From assembly GCF_000496575.1 (NCBI RefSeq), contig NZ_AYKT01000006.1, forward strand, positions 211,364 through 275,363: 64,000 bases of DNA, written 5' to 3'. This DNA comes from Geobacillus thermodenitrificans subsp. thermodenitrificans DSM 465 (GTDB lineage: Bacteria; Bacillota; Bacilli; Bacillales; Anoxybacillaceae). The notes below the pieces were generated by a model that was not told the origin of the DNA, made no database searches, and was given only the letters and a program-made list of their open reading frames with translations. This document shows positions 30,694 to 40,111 of the stretch, piece after piece (the first letter of the stretch is position 1; each line of letters starts with the position of its first letter). Both the position numbers and the translations under genes were made by a program.

Positions 30694-31305
30694 CTATTCC
30701 CTCCCCCTAATTTGTACGGCAATTTTATTTTTATCGACTTCCCACTTGCCGGCGAGAAAGGTGCGCACCTCTTCGGCCAGCGATGCATCGCCCTCAAGCG
30801 AAGCCGGTGGTTTCGTCGTATCGATGATGACCGGCTCCACCGTCCCGGCAGGTTGTTGTTTAGAAAGTACGACTTCGATCCTCTCGATGTCATCCGGCAT
30901 GCGCCAACTTTCTTTGTCATCAGCGTAAATGTTGACATCAGCCTTCAATCCATACTTTTCCATCAACTCCTCATTTACGTCGTTTTCCAACTGGACAGCC
31001 ATTTGTTCTAAAATATATGCGCGTTGTGAAGCTTGTATTTCTTTTTTCTTTTGCTCGATTTGATTTTTTATCGTTTCATCGCTCGTTTGGCCGTCGGAAA
31101 AACGGGCGATTGCCGAAGCGACTAGCTGTTCCGGATCAATCGAGGTGAGCTGGAGCACGGGCCTGAGCATCACGAGCAACAGCATGAGTCCGATGGCCAT
31201 TTTGACATATTTTTGCATCGTTCCGGACGGCAGCAAAAAGTCGATGACGATGGCAAACAGCAAAAACAAAATGATGTTCGTAACCCATTCAATGACAAAC
31301 TGCAT
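30694..31305 (-). CDS. spoIIIAF: Stage III sporulation protein AF
   Basis: A 203-residue protein with two N-terminal membrane segments (ITNIILFLLFAIVIDFLLP-like and MAIGLMLLLVMLRPVL), then an extracytoplasmic ring-building domain (ADVNIYADDKESWRMPDDIE). Part of the SpoIIIA-SpoIIQ channel. AGGAGG lies upstream of the ATG; spoIIIAG follows 5 bp after the stop. Confidence 0.93.
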   Translation of the reverse strand: MQFVIEWVTNIILFLLFAIVIDFLLPSGTMQKYVKMAIGLMLLLVMLRPVLQLTSIDPEQLVASAIARFSDGQTSDETIKNQIEQKKKEIQASQRAYILEQMAVQLENDVNEELMEKYGLKADVNIYADDKESWRMPDDIERIEVVLSKQQPAGTVEPVIIDTTKPPASLEGDASLAEEVRTFLAGKWEVDKNKIAVQIRGRE

Positions 31306-31315
31306 ACCGTTCCTC

Positions 31316-32479
31316 CTAGCGGACCATCATCGTAATGTTCCCTGCCATGACCATAACCGTAAGACTGAGGAAAAACATCAGCGATACGATGAGCAGCGCC
31401 GCTAACACATAGCCGATGCTTTTGCTGATGATGTTGAGGCATGAAAGCACCGGCCCGCCGCCGAGCGGCTGCAATAAGGCGGCTGATAGTTTGTAGACGA
31501 TGACAATCGCGAAAATTTTCACCGCTGGAAAGAGAGCGATCATTAATAAAATCGCTACCCCAACTAACCCAACAGCGTTTTTCAGCAGCATGGAAGCAGC
31601 GACAACTGTATCGGCGGCATCAGTAAACAGTTTGCCGACGACTGGAATGAAGTTGCCGGTGACAAACTTCGCCGCCCTTAAAGCGACGCCATCCGCCACC
31701 GCCGTTGTTGCCCCACGCACTGACATCACCCCAAGAAAAACCGTTAAAATGATGCCGAGCAAACCGAGGGCGACTTTGTTCAACAAATCGGCAAGCTGGG
31801 TCGCCTTATACCGGTCGCTGAGCGTGCTGACAATAGCAAGTAGCGCCGCCAGCAACAAAAGGGGCAATGTGACATATTCAACGACCGTCCCTGTTGTGTT
31901 CATCAAAAACAAAATGATCGGGTGAAAAAACGCTGCCGATACAACCCCGCCAGAAGAAGCAAGCAGCGCGAGCAGCAGCGGGATGAGAGCGATGATGAAA
32001 TGGCTCATCGTCTGCACTGCCCCAAGTGCATAGTCAGCAGCGAGGCGAAAGCTATTTAGAGCAATCAGCAACAGCACCATATAGATGACCGCTTGGGCAA
32101 TTTTGCTCACCTCCTGCTGAGCGAACGCGTTTTGCAATGATTGCAGCACCGTGCTGAATACAGCGAGCAAAATGAGCGTGCCGAGCAACTTCCCGTTTAC
32201 TTGCAATTCGTAAAATAAGTAACGGGTGAGCGCTTTCAGCCATTCAGCAGGCGACCATTGCCGCTCACCGCTTAAAAAATCGGCAAGTGATCCTTTTTCG
32301 CTTTCCGGCAAAAAGCCGCCGTATTCGTTGACGATCGTTTCCCAATAGCGGCGAATATCGCTCACATCAAGCCGGGCGAGCTGCTCACTGATAGACGGCT
32401 CGTTGCTTTCAGCTTGTACAACTAGCGGACAAAAAAAGAGAAAAAGCAGTCCGGCCATAAGGAACGCTGTCCGTTTCAA
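31316..32479 (-). CDS. spoIIIAE: Stage III sporulation protein AE
   Basis: A 387-residue polytopic membrane protein with a cleavable-looking signal (RTAFLMAGLLFLFFCPLVVQA) and about seven further hydrophobic segments. It is the largest membrane component of the SpoIIIA complex. The start is a TTG at 32479 with AAGGAGGG upstream. Confidence 0.94.
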   Translation of the reverse strand: MKRTAFLMAGLLFLFFCPLVVQAESNEPSISEQLARLDVSDIRRYWETIVNEYGGFLPESEKGSLADFLSGERQWSPAEWLKALTRYLFYELQVNGKLLGTLILLAVFSTVLQSLQNAFAQQEVSKIAQAVIYMVLLLIALNSFRLAADYALGAVQTMSHFIIALIPLLLALLASSGGVVSAAFFHPIILFLMNTTGTVVEYVTLPLLLLAALLAIVSTLSDRYKATQLADLLNKVALGLLGIILTVFLGVMSVRGATTAVADGVALRAAKFVTGNFIPVVGKLFTDAADTVVAASMLLKNAVGLVGVAILLMIALFPAVKIFAIVIVYKLSAALLQPLGGGPVLSCLNIISKSIGYVLAALLIVSLMFFLSLTVMVMAGNITMMVR

Positions 32480-32491
32480 TTCGTTCCCTCC

Positions 32492-32893
32492 TTATCGTGC
32501 CGTCGGAATGAGGCTAACGACCGCTTCAATAATGGCGGTCAAAATCGGAACAGCAAGCGCCAAAATGACAATTTTGCCGCCGAGCTCAATTTTGGCGGCA
32601 ATCGCCCCTTGACCAGCGTCCTTGGAAATTTGTGCGGCAAATTCGGCAATGTAGGCAATGCCGATAATCTTCAACATCGTTTCTAAGTACACCATTTGGA
32701 TATGGGCGCCCTCCGCCATTTCCCGCAGCATCAGCAAAATTTCACTAATTTGGTCAACAAGCAGCAAGAAAATCGTGCAGCCAACAAAAACCGTTAATAA
32801 AAAGGCGAGGTTTGATTTTTGTTCCTTTAACAATGCAACTAAAAACGTCGCAATCAACCCGAGGCTGACAATTTGCAAAATATCAATGGCCAA
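32492..32893 (-). CDS. spoIIIAD: Stage III sporulation protein AD
   Basis: A 133-residue membrane protein with about four hydrophobic helices (LQIVSLGLIATFLVALL, LAFLLTVFVGCTIFLLLV, and others). It starts with a TTG (reading MAIDILQIV) after GGGGGG. Between spoIIIAC and spoIIIAE, as always in this operon. Confidence 0.93.
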   Translation of the reverse strand: MAIDILQIVSLGLIATFLVALLKEQKSNLAFLLTVFVGCTIFLLLVDQISEILLMLREMAEGAHIQMVYLETMLKIIGIAYIAEFAAQISKDAGQGAIAAKIELGGKIVILALAVPILTAIIEAVVSLIPTAR

Positions 32894-32899
32894 TCCCCC

Positions 32900-33106
32900 C
32901 TACCCGTGAAACAAAAAGACGTCTTTAATTTTTTGGAACAAATCGCTCACAATCGAGGCGACCATAAACAAAATATAAATAAAGCCGAGCAGCGTCACCC
33001 ATTGGGCGTATTCTTTCCGTCCCATCTGATCGAGCACCGTATGCAAAAACGCGATGACGATGCCGACGCCGGCGATTTTTAAAATGATATCGACATCGAT
33101 GCCCAT
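32900..33106 (-). CDS. spoIIIAC: Stage III sporulation protein AC
   Basis: A 68-residue protein made of two membrane helices (ILKIAGVGIVIAFLHTVL and WVTLLGFIYILFMVASIV). Sequence and operon place fit SpoIIIAC. It ends 6 bp before spoIIIAD. Confidence 0.93.
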   Translation of the reverse strand: MGIDVDIILKIAGVGIVIAFLHTVLDQMGRKEYAQWVTLLGFIYILFMVASIVSDLFQKIKDVFLFHG

Positions 33107-33123
33107 TCATTCCTGCCTCCTGT

Positions 33124-33636
33124 CTACATGAGTAAAATAACGAGCAGCAGCCCGGCCAACACACCTAAACTTTTCGCCATTTTGGCATAGCGAGCTTGAT
33201 TGTCGATCGCTTCCTCTTCCTCCCGCTCTAAATGGGCGAGCGCCAACGCGATTTGCTTTTGCTGCGTCAGCCGGTCATACTGGCCGAGCGTGGCACCAAA
33301 TTGCTTCATCACTTCCAATTCCCCTTGTTTCAGCGCTGTTTTCCCCCATGAGGCTTGTAAACTTTTCTCCCATGCCTCCACCACGCTCGTCTCTTCGTTG
33401 CGCAACGTCTCGGCAAACCGAAAAAACAACTCGCATACTGGGGTAGCCGTTTGCCGAGCGATATGGGCAGACGCTTCAGCGAGCGGCGTATGCCCGTACA
33501 TCACTTCAGCCTCAAGCGCCCTGAGCGCTGCTTTCAGTTGGCGGAGCTGGCGCGGTCTCTCATACAAAGCATGGGCGGCCGCGAATCCTAGCCATGTCGA
33601 TGCGGCAATGATGAGCAATGCACCAAACCATTTCAT
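33124..33636 (-). CDS. spoIIIAB: Stage III sporulation protein AB
   Basis: A 170-residue protein with N- and C-terminal membrane helices (WFGALLIIAASTWLGFAAAH and KSLGVLAGLLLVILLM) and a helical middle resembling a type II secretion F-domain. Its ATG overlaps the spoIIIAA stop (ATGA), so translation is coupled. Confidence 0.93.
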   Translation of the reverse strand: MKWFGALLIIAASTWLGFAAAHALYERPRQLRQLKAALRALEAEVMYGHTPLAEASAHIARQTATPVCELFFRFAETLRNEETSVVEAWEKSLQASWGKTALKQGELEVMKQFGATLGQYDRLTQQKQIALALAHLEREEEEAIDNQARYAKMAKSLGVLAGLLLVILLM

Positions 33637-34553
33637 CGGCTTACCACCGTCCGTTGTTCATACAACACCGTCCCACTGGCATCGAGAATGCGCCGGATCG
33701 CGCCAGGATGGGGGATGTTCGTCAGTTCAATAAACCGTTCAAATACCTTTTGCTCCATCACCGAACCTAGCGTCGGCCGCTGTTGAACGTCTTTGATGCT
33801 GCGACCATGCACGGTCGTCCATACAGAGACGCCGGCGTTCGCTGCCTCGAGCACCGCTTCACTATCTTCCTCACGCCCAATTTCATCGACGATAATGACA
33901 TCCGGGCTCATCGAGCGGATCATCATCATCATTCCTTCCGCTTTCGGACAGGCATCCAACACATCGAGACGCGGGCCGAAAGAAAATTGCGGAATCCCTT
34001 TCACACAGCCGGCGATTTCCGAGCGCTCATCAACGATCGCCACCTTTTGCGCTGGGATGCGCTCTGTTCCGCTGCTGATAAGGCGCGCTACGTCGCGCAG
34101 CAACGTCGTTTTTCCAGTTTGCGGTGAACCGATGATCATCGTGTGGCACCAACGTCCATCATACACATACGGAATCAGTGGATCGGCGATGCCGACTTGT
34201 TCTTTGGCGATGCGGATATTAAAAGAGGCAACGTCACGAATGGCCTTCACCTTGCCGCCTTCTGTGATGACCTTGCCGGCGAGCCCGACGCGATGCCCCC
34301 CTTCGATCGTCATAAACCCGCGCTTTAGCTCTTCTTCGACAGCATAAATTGAATAACGGCTCAATTTGTTCAGTAACTGCACGCCATCCTCTTTCGTTAC
34401 CTCATATGGCAATAAGCGGGCCGTTCCGTTGGCAATCACCTCAAGCGGCCGGGAGACGCGGATACGGATTTCTTCAATTCCGTCACGCCATGAAGGGAGC
34501 TGCTGCACCGCCATAGCGATCGTTTTCGGCAAAATTCCCCATACCGCTTCCAT
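33633..34553 (-). CDS. spoIIIAA: Stage III sporulation protein AA (secretion-type ATPase)
   Basis: A 306-residue cytoplasmic ATPase related to secretion ATPases. Walker A is GSPQTGKTTLLRDVARL, Walker B is DVIIVDEIGREEDSEA, and VDERSEIAG is also conserved. It powers or assembles the SpoIIIA channel in the mother cell. First gene of the operon behind a sigma-E promoter. Confidence 0.95.
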   Translation of the reverse strand: MEAVWGILPKTIAMAVQQLPSWRDGIEEIRIRVSRPLEVIANGTARLLPYEVTKEDGVQLLNKLSRYSIYAVEEELKRGFMTIEGGHRVGLAGKVITEGGKVKAIRDVASFNIRIAKEQVGIADPLIPYVYDGRWCHTMIIGSPQTGKTTLLRDVARLISSGTERIPAQKVAIVDERSEIAGCVKGIPQFSFGPRLDVLDACPKAEGMMMMIRSMSPDVIIVDEIGREEDSEAVLEAANAGVSVWTTVHGRSIKDVQQRPTLGSVMEQKVFERFIELTNIPHPGAIRRILDASGTVLYEQRTVVSR

Positions 34554-34584
34554 GGCCCTCCTCCTTTTCTCGTGGACTAGTTCA

Positions 34585-34613
34585 TATGTATGGGCGGAAT
34601 ATGCCGTTTATTC
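34585..34613 (-). promoter_or_regulatory. Sigma-E promoter of the spoIIIA operon
   Basis: Minus strand: GAATAA (-35, 34613-34608), 15 bases, CATACATA (-10, 34592-34585), matching the sigma-E form KMATATW-N14-15-CATACAHT. The -10 lies about 32 bp upstream of spoIIIAA. The operon is known to be mother-cell expressed. Confidence 0.7.
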
Positions 34614-34614
34614 C

Positions 34615-34896
34615 TTACTTGTAAATAGCAAACAAAATGAGTGCCACCCCAAGCGCGACAAGTCCAAGACGGGAAAACGAAAGCTCGTCCGCCAGTGAAA
34701 GCAGCCCGATCGTCATCGTCACGATCATCACAGTCGGGCCGACGACGGCGAGTCCAGCGTTGATGGCGAGCGCTTTTTTGACATCGTTGAACGCCAACAT
34801 CAATAACGCTGCGCAGAGTTCAATGAACGCCGATAACATCCGCATACTGGCCATCGCCAACACGGACGGATCGAACGATCGCAGCCAATGTTTCAT
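34615..34896 (-). CDS. yqhV: Membrane protein YqhV (DUF2619)
   Basis: A 93-residue protein with three hydrophobic segments (MRMLSAFIELCAALLMLAF, INAGLAVVGPTVMIVTMTIG, LGLVALGVALILFAIYK). It matches the YqhV/DUF2619 family always found just before spoIIIAA. Function unknown. AGGAGGG precedes the ATG. Confidence 0.82.
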   Translation of the reverse strand: MKHWLRSFDPSVLAMASMRMLSAFIELCAALLMLAFNDVKKALAINAGLAVVGPTVMIVTMTIGLLSLADELSFSRLGLVALGVALILFAIYK

Positions 34897-35035
34897 AGGC
34901 CCCTCCTGTTTCGAAAAATGGGATTGATTAGTACAAACGTATGCGGGAACAAGCCATTTCAGAAGAAGTTTTTGGCGGTGAAAACAGAGATGAACATCAA
35001 AGCGGCATGAAAACCAGCCAATCTGCTTTCATGCA

Positions 35036-35077
35036 TAAAAAAACAGCACCAGTCCGGAATTTTCCGGACTGGTGCTG
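35036..35077 (-). terminator. Terminator of efp
   Basis: 16-bp perfect stem CAGCACCAGTCCGGAA with complement and 2-base loop, then TTTTTTT on the minus strand. 16 bp past the efp stop. Confidence 0.92.
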
Positions 35078-35092
35078 TCCCTTTTTGGCTGC

Positions 35093-35650
35093 TTATGCCC
35101 GCGAAACGTACGTACCGTCAGCCGTGTTAATGATGAGCGTGTCGCCTTCATTGACGAAAAACGGCACTTGAACGACAAGACCGGTTTCGAGCTTGGCCGG
35201 CTTCGAACCGCCGGAAGCCGTGTCACCTTTGATGCCCGGCTCTGTTTCAACGACTTTCAACTCGACGGTGTTCGGCAGCTCAACACCGATCGTTTCGCCT
35301 TGATACATCATGATAAATACTTCCATGTTTTCTTTTAAGAACTTCAGCTCATACTCAATTTGTTTCGCTGGCAGCTCGATTTGTTCGTATGTTTCCATAT
35401 CCATAAAGACATGCAAGTCGCCGTTAGCGTATAAATATTGCATTTTGCGCGTATCAATTTGTGCCCGGTTTACTTTTTCGCCAGCGCGGAACGTCCGCTC
35501 TTGAATGGCGCCGGTACGCAAGTTGCGCAGCTTCGAACGGACGAACGCCGCCCCTTTGCCCGGCTTAACATGCTGGAACTCAAGGACGCGCCAAATCTCG
35601 CCGTCGACCTCAATCGTAAGCCCTGTGCGAAAATCGTTCACTGAAATCAT
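35093..35650 (-). CDS. efp: Translation elongation factor P
   Basis: A 185-residue three-domain tRNA-mimicking factor that relieves ribosome stalling at proline stretches. The modification-site loop is [12 protein letters not shown] with Lys ~32. The C-terminal signature [20 protein letters not shown] is intact. The ATG at 35650 ([10 protein letters not shown]) is preceded by AGGAGG at 10 bases. Confidence 0.97.
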   Translation of the reverse strand: MISVNDFRTGLTIEVDGEIWRVLEFQHVKPGKGAAFVRSKLRNLRTGAIQERTFRAGEKVNRAQIDTRKMQYLYANGDLHVFMDMETYEQIELPAKQIEYELKFLKENMEVFIMMYQGETIGVELPNTVELKVVETEPGIKGDTASGGSKPAKLETGLVVQVPFFVNEGDTLIINTADGTYVSRA

Positions 35651-35678
35651 TGACTGAAATTCCTCCTCACGCAATCCG

Positions 35679-36740
35679 TTATAAAATGATTAGTTCTTTC
35701 GGCGAATGAGTGAGCGCTTCGTTCCCGTCGCCAGTAATGACTGTGTCGTCTTCAATGCGCACCCCGCCAAGTCCCGGGATATAAATGCCCGGCTCGACGG
35801 TGACGACCATGCCCGGCTCGAGCACCACATCAGAACGGAACGAAAGCGTCGGCCCTTCGTGAATCTCAAGACCAATGCCATGGCCCGTCGAATGGCCGAA
35901 ATAGTCGCCGTACCCTTTTTCGCGGATATAATCGCGCGTTAACGCATCAGCCTCTTTGCCGGTCATGCCTGCCTTAAGACCGTCCATACCGCGCCGCTGC
36001 GCCTCAAGGACGATATCATAAATCGTTTTCAGTTCGTCGTTGATTTCGCCGACGGCAACCGTCCTTGTGATATCGGAACAATATCCTTTGTAGTAAGCCC
36101 CGAAATCAAGCGTGACAAGCTCGCCGCGCTCAATCGTTTTCTCTGACGCCACCCCGTGCGGCAACGCCGAACGGTAACCGGACGCGACGATCGTCTCAAA
36201 GGAAGAAGAAGACGCTCCTTGCTTGCGCATAAAAAACTCGAGCTCATTCGCTACTTCGATTTCTTTGACGCCCGGACGGATGAACGACAAAATATGGGCA
36301 AATGCTGCATCGGCGATTTCCGCTGCTTCCTTTAATATCTTAATCTCTGCTTCCGACTTAATCAAGCGCAACTTTTCCACTACATGAGCCGTGGGCACAA
36401 GCTCGGCGCTGATCGCTTCCTCATACGCTTTATATGCCGCATACGTTACATGTTCCTGCTCGAAGCCAAGCTTTCCGATACCAAGCCGCTTTACTTGCTT
36501 CGCAATTTCCTCAATGATCGGCCCGCTATGTTGAACAATCTCAAAGCCTTCGACTTGTTTGGATGCTTGTTCGACATAGCGGAAATCTGTAATAAAAACC
36601 GCCCCTTCACGGCTGACAATCGCGACGCCGGCCGTGCCGGTGAACCCAGTGATGTAACGTCGATTGTAGCCGTTTGTCACTAAAAGCCCATCAATATGCT
36701 GCTCCTCAAGAAGCGCCCGAAGTTTTTCCAGCTTTTCCAT
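35679..36740 (-). CDS. M24-family aminopeptidase P / Xaa-Pro dipeptidase (YqhT)
   Basis: A 353-residue peptidase. The N-terminal creatinase-like domain (~1-125) is followed by a pita-bread catalytic domain with metal ligands in [18 protein letters not shown] (two Asp), [16 protein letters not shown] (His), VTVEPGIYI (Glu) and VRIEDDTVI (Glu). It cleaves N-terminal residues preceding proline. It directly precedes efp with a 28-bp gap, as in most bacilli. Confidence 0.93.
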   Translation of the reverse strand: MEKLEKLRALLEEQHIDGLLVTNGYNRRYITGFTGTAGVAIVSREGAVFITDFRYVEQASKQVEGFEIVQHSGPIIEEIAKQVKRLGIGKLGFEQEHVTYAAYKAYEEAISAELVPTAHVVEKLRLIKSEAEIKILKEAAEIADAAFAHILSFIRPGVKEIEVANELEFFMRKQGASSSSFETIVASGYRSALPHGVASEKTIERGELVTLDFGAYYKGYCSDITRTVAVGEINDELKTIYDIVLEAQRRGMDGLKAGMTGKEADALTRDYIREKGYGDYFGHSTGHGIGLEIHEGPTLSFRSDVVLEPGMVVTVEPGIYIPGLGGVRIEDDTVITGDGNEALTHSPKELIIL

Positions 36741-36997
36741 CCTTCATTCTCCTCTTCCCGTGAATTTGCCCTCTCCCCCACGCGTCAGTAGACCATGAAA
36801 TGGGGGCTTTTCAGCTACGATCATGCCAAAGGAGGCGCCATTCATCGGCTTGACACGACCGTTCGTCACCAGCTATAACGCGATGCCAAATCGCACGAAA
36901 ACCTTCTTTATTTTACCATAAGAGGAGAAGTTTCCGCTATACATCGGTTTTACAGAAGGGGCATCATTTTTGTTAAGTTAAATGAAGGAGCTCTTCG

Positions 36998-37528
36998 TCA
37001 ACTTCCTTCCTTCGCTGCCTCTTTCCCGGCGCTTTGAGATCCCCGATTCATTTCCTGTGTCTCAAAGGAAATCGAATATCCGACGAACACCCCGTATAAA
37101 ATGTATAAACAAAGTGTCGTAATGACTGTATTCATGTTCAAATCAGCGACCGGTTGGACGTTTGGAAATAACGGATTGAATAAATAAAAGATCACAACCC
37201 ACAACGCAGCACCGTATAAAATGCCTGGCCACATACCACGAATTTTTCGCAGCAACGCATAGTAAAGAAGCGCCGCGGCAATGGAAATGACACCGATCAA
37301 CACGATTGCCACATAGTTGCCCACTTTTCCGTGTTTCCATTCACCGGCGACCCAAGGAGTCAAAATCATGTTTGGGCTGATTTCGCTAAAGTTGAAAAAG
37401 TGGGCTAAATAGCCGATTAGACTCCAAAACACCCCGCCGACAAATCCGATAATGATCGTTTTTTGCAGGAGTGTCATGGGCCGCTCTGTTTTCTCCTGCT
37501 CGAGCTTTCCTTGTTGTTCCGCCATCAT
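36998..37528 (-). CDS. yqhR: YqhR-family membrane protein
   Basis: A 176-residue protein with four hydrophobic segments (IIIGFVGGVFWSLIGYLAHF, YVAIVLIGVISIAAALLYYAL, GILYGAALWVVIFYLF, VITTLCLYILYGVFVGYSI) and a charged N-terminus. Position next to yqhQ and family similarity point to YqhR; function unknown. Two adjacent ATGs follow GGAGGTG. The 257-bp gap towards the peptidase gene (36741-36997) shows no gene; B. subtilis has aroQ at that place. Confidence 0.78.
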   Translation of the reverse strand: MMAEQQGKLEQEKTERPMTLLQKTIIIGFVGGVFWSLIGYLAHFFNFSEISPNMILTPWVAGEWKHGKVGNYVAIVLIGVISIAAALLYYALLRKIRGMWPGILYGAALWVVIFYLFNPLFPNVQPVADLNMNTVITTLCLYILYGVFVGYSISFETQEMNRGSQSAGKEAAKEGS

Positions 37529-37714
37529 GCTGCACCTCCTTGTCCGTTAGTATGACCTACAGCTTGTCGCACCATGAATCAAGCGAAAAAAATGATTGGC
37601 GTTGTGTAAATAATGGATTTTTTGGCAATCATAACAATAACATCAACCTAGAGGTTTCCGAACGTTTCCTGTAGAATAAAATAATAAACATAAAAATAGG
37701 TTGGTGTTTGCTTG

Positions 37715-38650
37715 ATGAAACAAATGGATAAACCGTTATACGGCGGCCAAGCGGTCATCGAAGGAGTGATGTTTGCCGGCAAAACGCACTCTGTCACCGC
37801 TGTTCGCCGCAATGATGGAACGATTGAATACTTTTCCTTGCCGCGCCGCGCCAATCCGACGCTGGCCGCCTTTAAGAAAATTCCGTTCGTTCGCGGCATC
37901 ATCGCCATTATCGAAGCGAGTGCGAACGGAGCCAAACATTTACAGTTTGCGAGTGAGCGGTATGAGGTGGCTCCAGGGGAGGAACAGGAGGCGGTTGAGG
38001 AAAGCAGCTCCAAACTGACGCTCATTCTCGGCGCTGCGGCCATCGGTGTACTGTCGTTTCTATTCGCCAAAACGATTTTTACACTCATCCCGGCGCTCGC
38101 CGCTGCTTCTTTCAAACCGCTTGTCCCCGGGAAGACAGGACAGATTTTGCTTGAAGGGGTTTTTAAACTTGCTCTGCTGCTTGGCTATATTTACTTTATT
38201 TCGTTAACGCCGCTTGTGAAGCGCGTCTTCCAATACCACGGTGCGGAACATAAAGTCATCAACGCCTATGAAGCGGGCTGGCCGCTAACCGTTGAGCATG
38301 TTCAGCGCGCCTCGCGCCTTCACTATCGGTGCGGCAGCAGCTTTATTTTATTTACGGTCATCGTCGGCTTATTCCTTTATTTGTTCGTGCCGACCGATCC
38401 GCTTTGGCTGCGGATTGTTAACCGACTTGCCTTAATTCCTGTTGTACTTGGCGTTTCGTTTGAAGTATTGCAGTTTACAAATAAATTGAGAGATGTTCCG
38501 CTGCTGCGTTGGCTCGGCTACCCTGGGCTATGGCTGCAGCGGCTGACGACAAAAGAACCAGACGATGCTCAAGTGGAAGTGGCCATCGCCTCGTTTCAGC
38601 AGCTTCTTCAGTTGGAAGCGGAAGCTGAAGCGAAAAAAGCGGCACAGTAA
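37715..38650 (+). CDS. yqhQ: DUF1385 membrane protein YqhQ
   Basis: A 311-residue protein with the DUF1385 signature GGQAVIEGVMFAGKTHSVTA at the N-terminus and YHGAEHKVINAYEAG in the middle. Four or more membrane helices lie in ~105-250. It ends in a Glu/Ala-rich tail. Function unknown. The frame opens with TTG at 37712, but ATG at 37715 is the likelier start; the ribosome binding site is weak (AGGTTGGTG). It is divergent from yqhR. Confidence 0.85.
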   Translation: MKQMDKPLYGGQAVIEGVMFAGKTHSVTAVRRNDGTIEYFSLPRRANPTLAAFKKIPFVRGIIAIIEASANGAKHLQFASERYEVAPGEEQEAVEESSSKLTLILGAAAIGVLSFLFAKTIFTLIPALAAASFKPLVPGKTGQILLEGVFKLALLLGYIYFISLTPLVKRVFQYHGAEHKVINAYEAGWPLTVEHVQRASRLHYRCGSSFILFTVIVGLFLYLFVPTDPLWLRIVNRLALIPVVLGVSFEVLQFTNKLRDVPLLRWLGYPGLWLQRLTTKEPDDAQVEVAIASFQQLLQLEAEAEAKKAAQ

Positions 38651-38672
38651 TTGACTAAAGGGGGTGGATTCA

Positions 38673-39089
38673 TTGCGGCGCAGGGCCATTCACCCACTCG
38701 TCGGTCTCATGATCTTGCTTGGAACGCTTGGTATTGTCTATACCCTTTTTGCCCATCCGACGGTGCTGTTCCGCCAGCTGTTGTTTGTTGCAATGTTTGT
38801 AGCCGCAATTTATCTCTTTTATCGTTTCGTGTATCAACGTCGATTCGATAAAGAACGGTTGTCGTATTTAAAAGCGGTGCGGCAGTCGAAAAAGCTCCAT
38901 CCCCGTTCCGGGCGCAAGCAGCCAAAGCCGGCGAAACTGAAACGGCCGCTGAAAAAGCGGACAGCAACCCCGCATTTAACCGTGATCGATGGAAAAAAAG
39001 GCAAAAAAAGAATCGAGCTTCGTTTTAGCTTGATTCTTTTTTTGTCTACCGCTGTCCGCGAGAGAAGGGTGATGCTCCTTGGCGCGTGA
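38673..39089 (+). CDS. yqhP: YqhP-like (SA1362-family) membrane protein, probably frameshifted at the 3' end
   Basis: Two hydrophobic segments (VGLMILLGTLGIVYTLFAH and FRQLLFVAMFVAAIYLFYRF) are followed by a basic tail; the family is that of YqhP. The TTG at 38673 follows GGGGGTG at 6 bases. The present frame runs on through the transcription terminator to 39089. One more A in the poly-A tract 39003-39009 would give the end KKKNRASF and a TAG just inside the hairpin at ~39027. I therefore think the natural protein is ~118 residues and that the last ~20 residues here are an artefact or a strain-specific frameshift. It follows yqhQ by 22 bp. Confidence 0.7.
   Translation: MRRRAIHPLVGLMILLGTLGIVYTLFAHPTVLFRQLLFVAMFVAAIYLFYRFVYQRRFDKERLSYLKAVRQSKKLHPRSGRKQPKPAKLKRPLKKRTATPHLTVIDGKKGKKRIELRFSLILFLSTAVRERRVMLLGA
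39003..39043 (+). terminator. Terminator of yqhQ-yqhP
   Basis: AAAAAGAATCGAGCT / AGCTTGATTCTTTTT stem (one G-T wobble), 7-base loop, T-run on the plus strand. It lies inside the apparent reading frame of yqhP. Confidence 0.85.
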
Positions 39090-39137
39090 TTATCCGATTT
39101 TCTTCATCGAGGGTGTCGCAATCACACCGTTCCTTAC

Positions 39138-40022
39138 CTAGTATGCCCATTGCTGCAAAAATTGCCGCGTCCGCTCGCGCCCGTAATCGATAAGATTTCG
39201 CCGCACCTCCGGATCGACAGAAAACTCGGTCGAAATGACGTTTTTTACCGGTAAAAAGACGATATTTTTTTCATGGCGGCGGGAAATGTAGCGGGCGTCA
39301 TGCGCCTCTTTCATCGCTTCAAACAGCGCCTCATACAAATGTAAAGCATTGGAGATTTTTTGTCTTGGTCGCTCGCCTGGCTTAGCGCTCAGCTGGATGC
39401 CAAGCACCGGTCGCTTTTTCGTCCGCTTTTCCTCATCAAAGAGAAAAAGCGGAAAGTTGCTCAACACCCCCCCATCGACGATGAGAGCCGTACCGTTTTT
39501 CCCTTGGAGGCGAACCGGCTCGAAAAAATAAGGAATGCTAACGCTCATCCGCACCGCTTTGGCGACGGAAAACGAGCTCGGGTCAATGCCATATTCGTTT
39601 AAATCGTCCGGCAGCACGACGATGCGACCGTTTGTGACATCAGAGGCGACGATATACAAACTGCCGGCCGGCACATCTTGAAACGTCCGCACCCCACGGG
39701 CGGCAAGCACCGACTCAAGCCACTGTTCAAGCACTTTTCCTTCATAAAGACCGAGATGCCAATAGAGACGCACCCACTTCCAGATGGAAAAGGGAAGCCA
39801 TGACGCCGATTCATCCAAAAACTGCTTAAGTTCCAACTCCCCAAGCAAGTCCGCGATCTCGCGAGCACTGTAGCCTGCCGCTAGCAGCGCGGCCAACATC
39901 GCCCCCGCACTCGTCCCGGCAAGCCGTTTCCAGCGCAGCCCTTTTTCCTCAATGGCCTCATACGCTCCAATCAAGGCAAATCCTTTCACTCCACCCCCAG
40001 AAAAAACGATATCGATGTCCAC
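39138..40022 (-). CDS. yqhO: Patatin-like phospholipase (YqhO/RssA type)
   Basis: A 294-residue patatin-fold protein. The oxyanion motif is FSGGGVKGFALIGAYEAI, the nucleophile Ser lies in GTSAGAMLAAL (~38), and the catalytic Asp is in IVDGGVLSNFPLFLF. A predicted serine lipid hydrolase with unknown substrate. The start codon is a GTG at 40022. It lies between yqhP (convergent) and mntR. Confidence 0.85.
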   Translation of the reverse strand: MDIDIVFSGGGVKGFALIGAYEAIEEKGLRWKRLAGTSAGAMLAALLAAGYSAREIADLLGELELKQFLDESASWLPFSIWKWVRLYWHLGLYEGKVLEQWLESVLAARGVRTFQDVPAGSLYIVASDVTNGRIVVLPDDLNEYGIDPSSFSVAKAVRMSVSIPYFFEPVRLQGKNGTALIVDGGVLSNFPLFLFDEEKRTKKRPVLGIQLSAKPGERPRQKISNALHLYEALFEAMKEAHDARYISRRHEKNIVFLPVKNVISTEFSVDPEVRRNLIDYGRERTRQFLQQWAY

Positions 40023-40111
40023 TGCTGCCTCCCCCTTCTCACCGTTTTATACAATATGTAAGAAAAAGGAGAGGCGTTTAGTACGGAAAACAAAAAAGAG
40101 CAAGCAACGGC

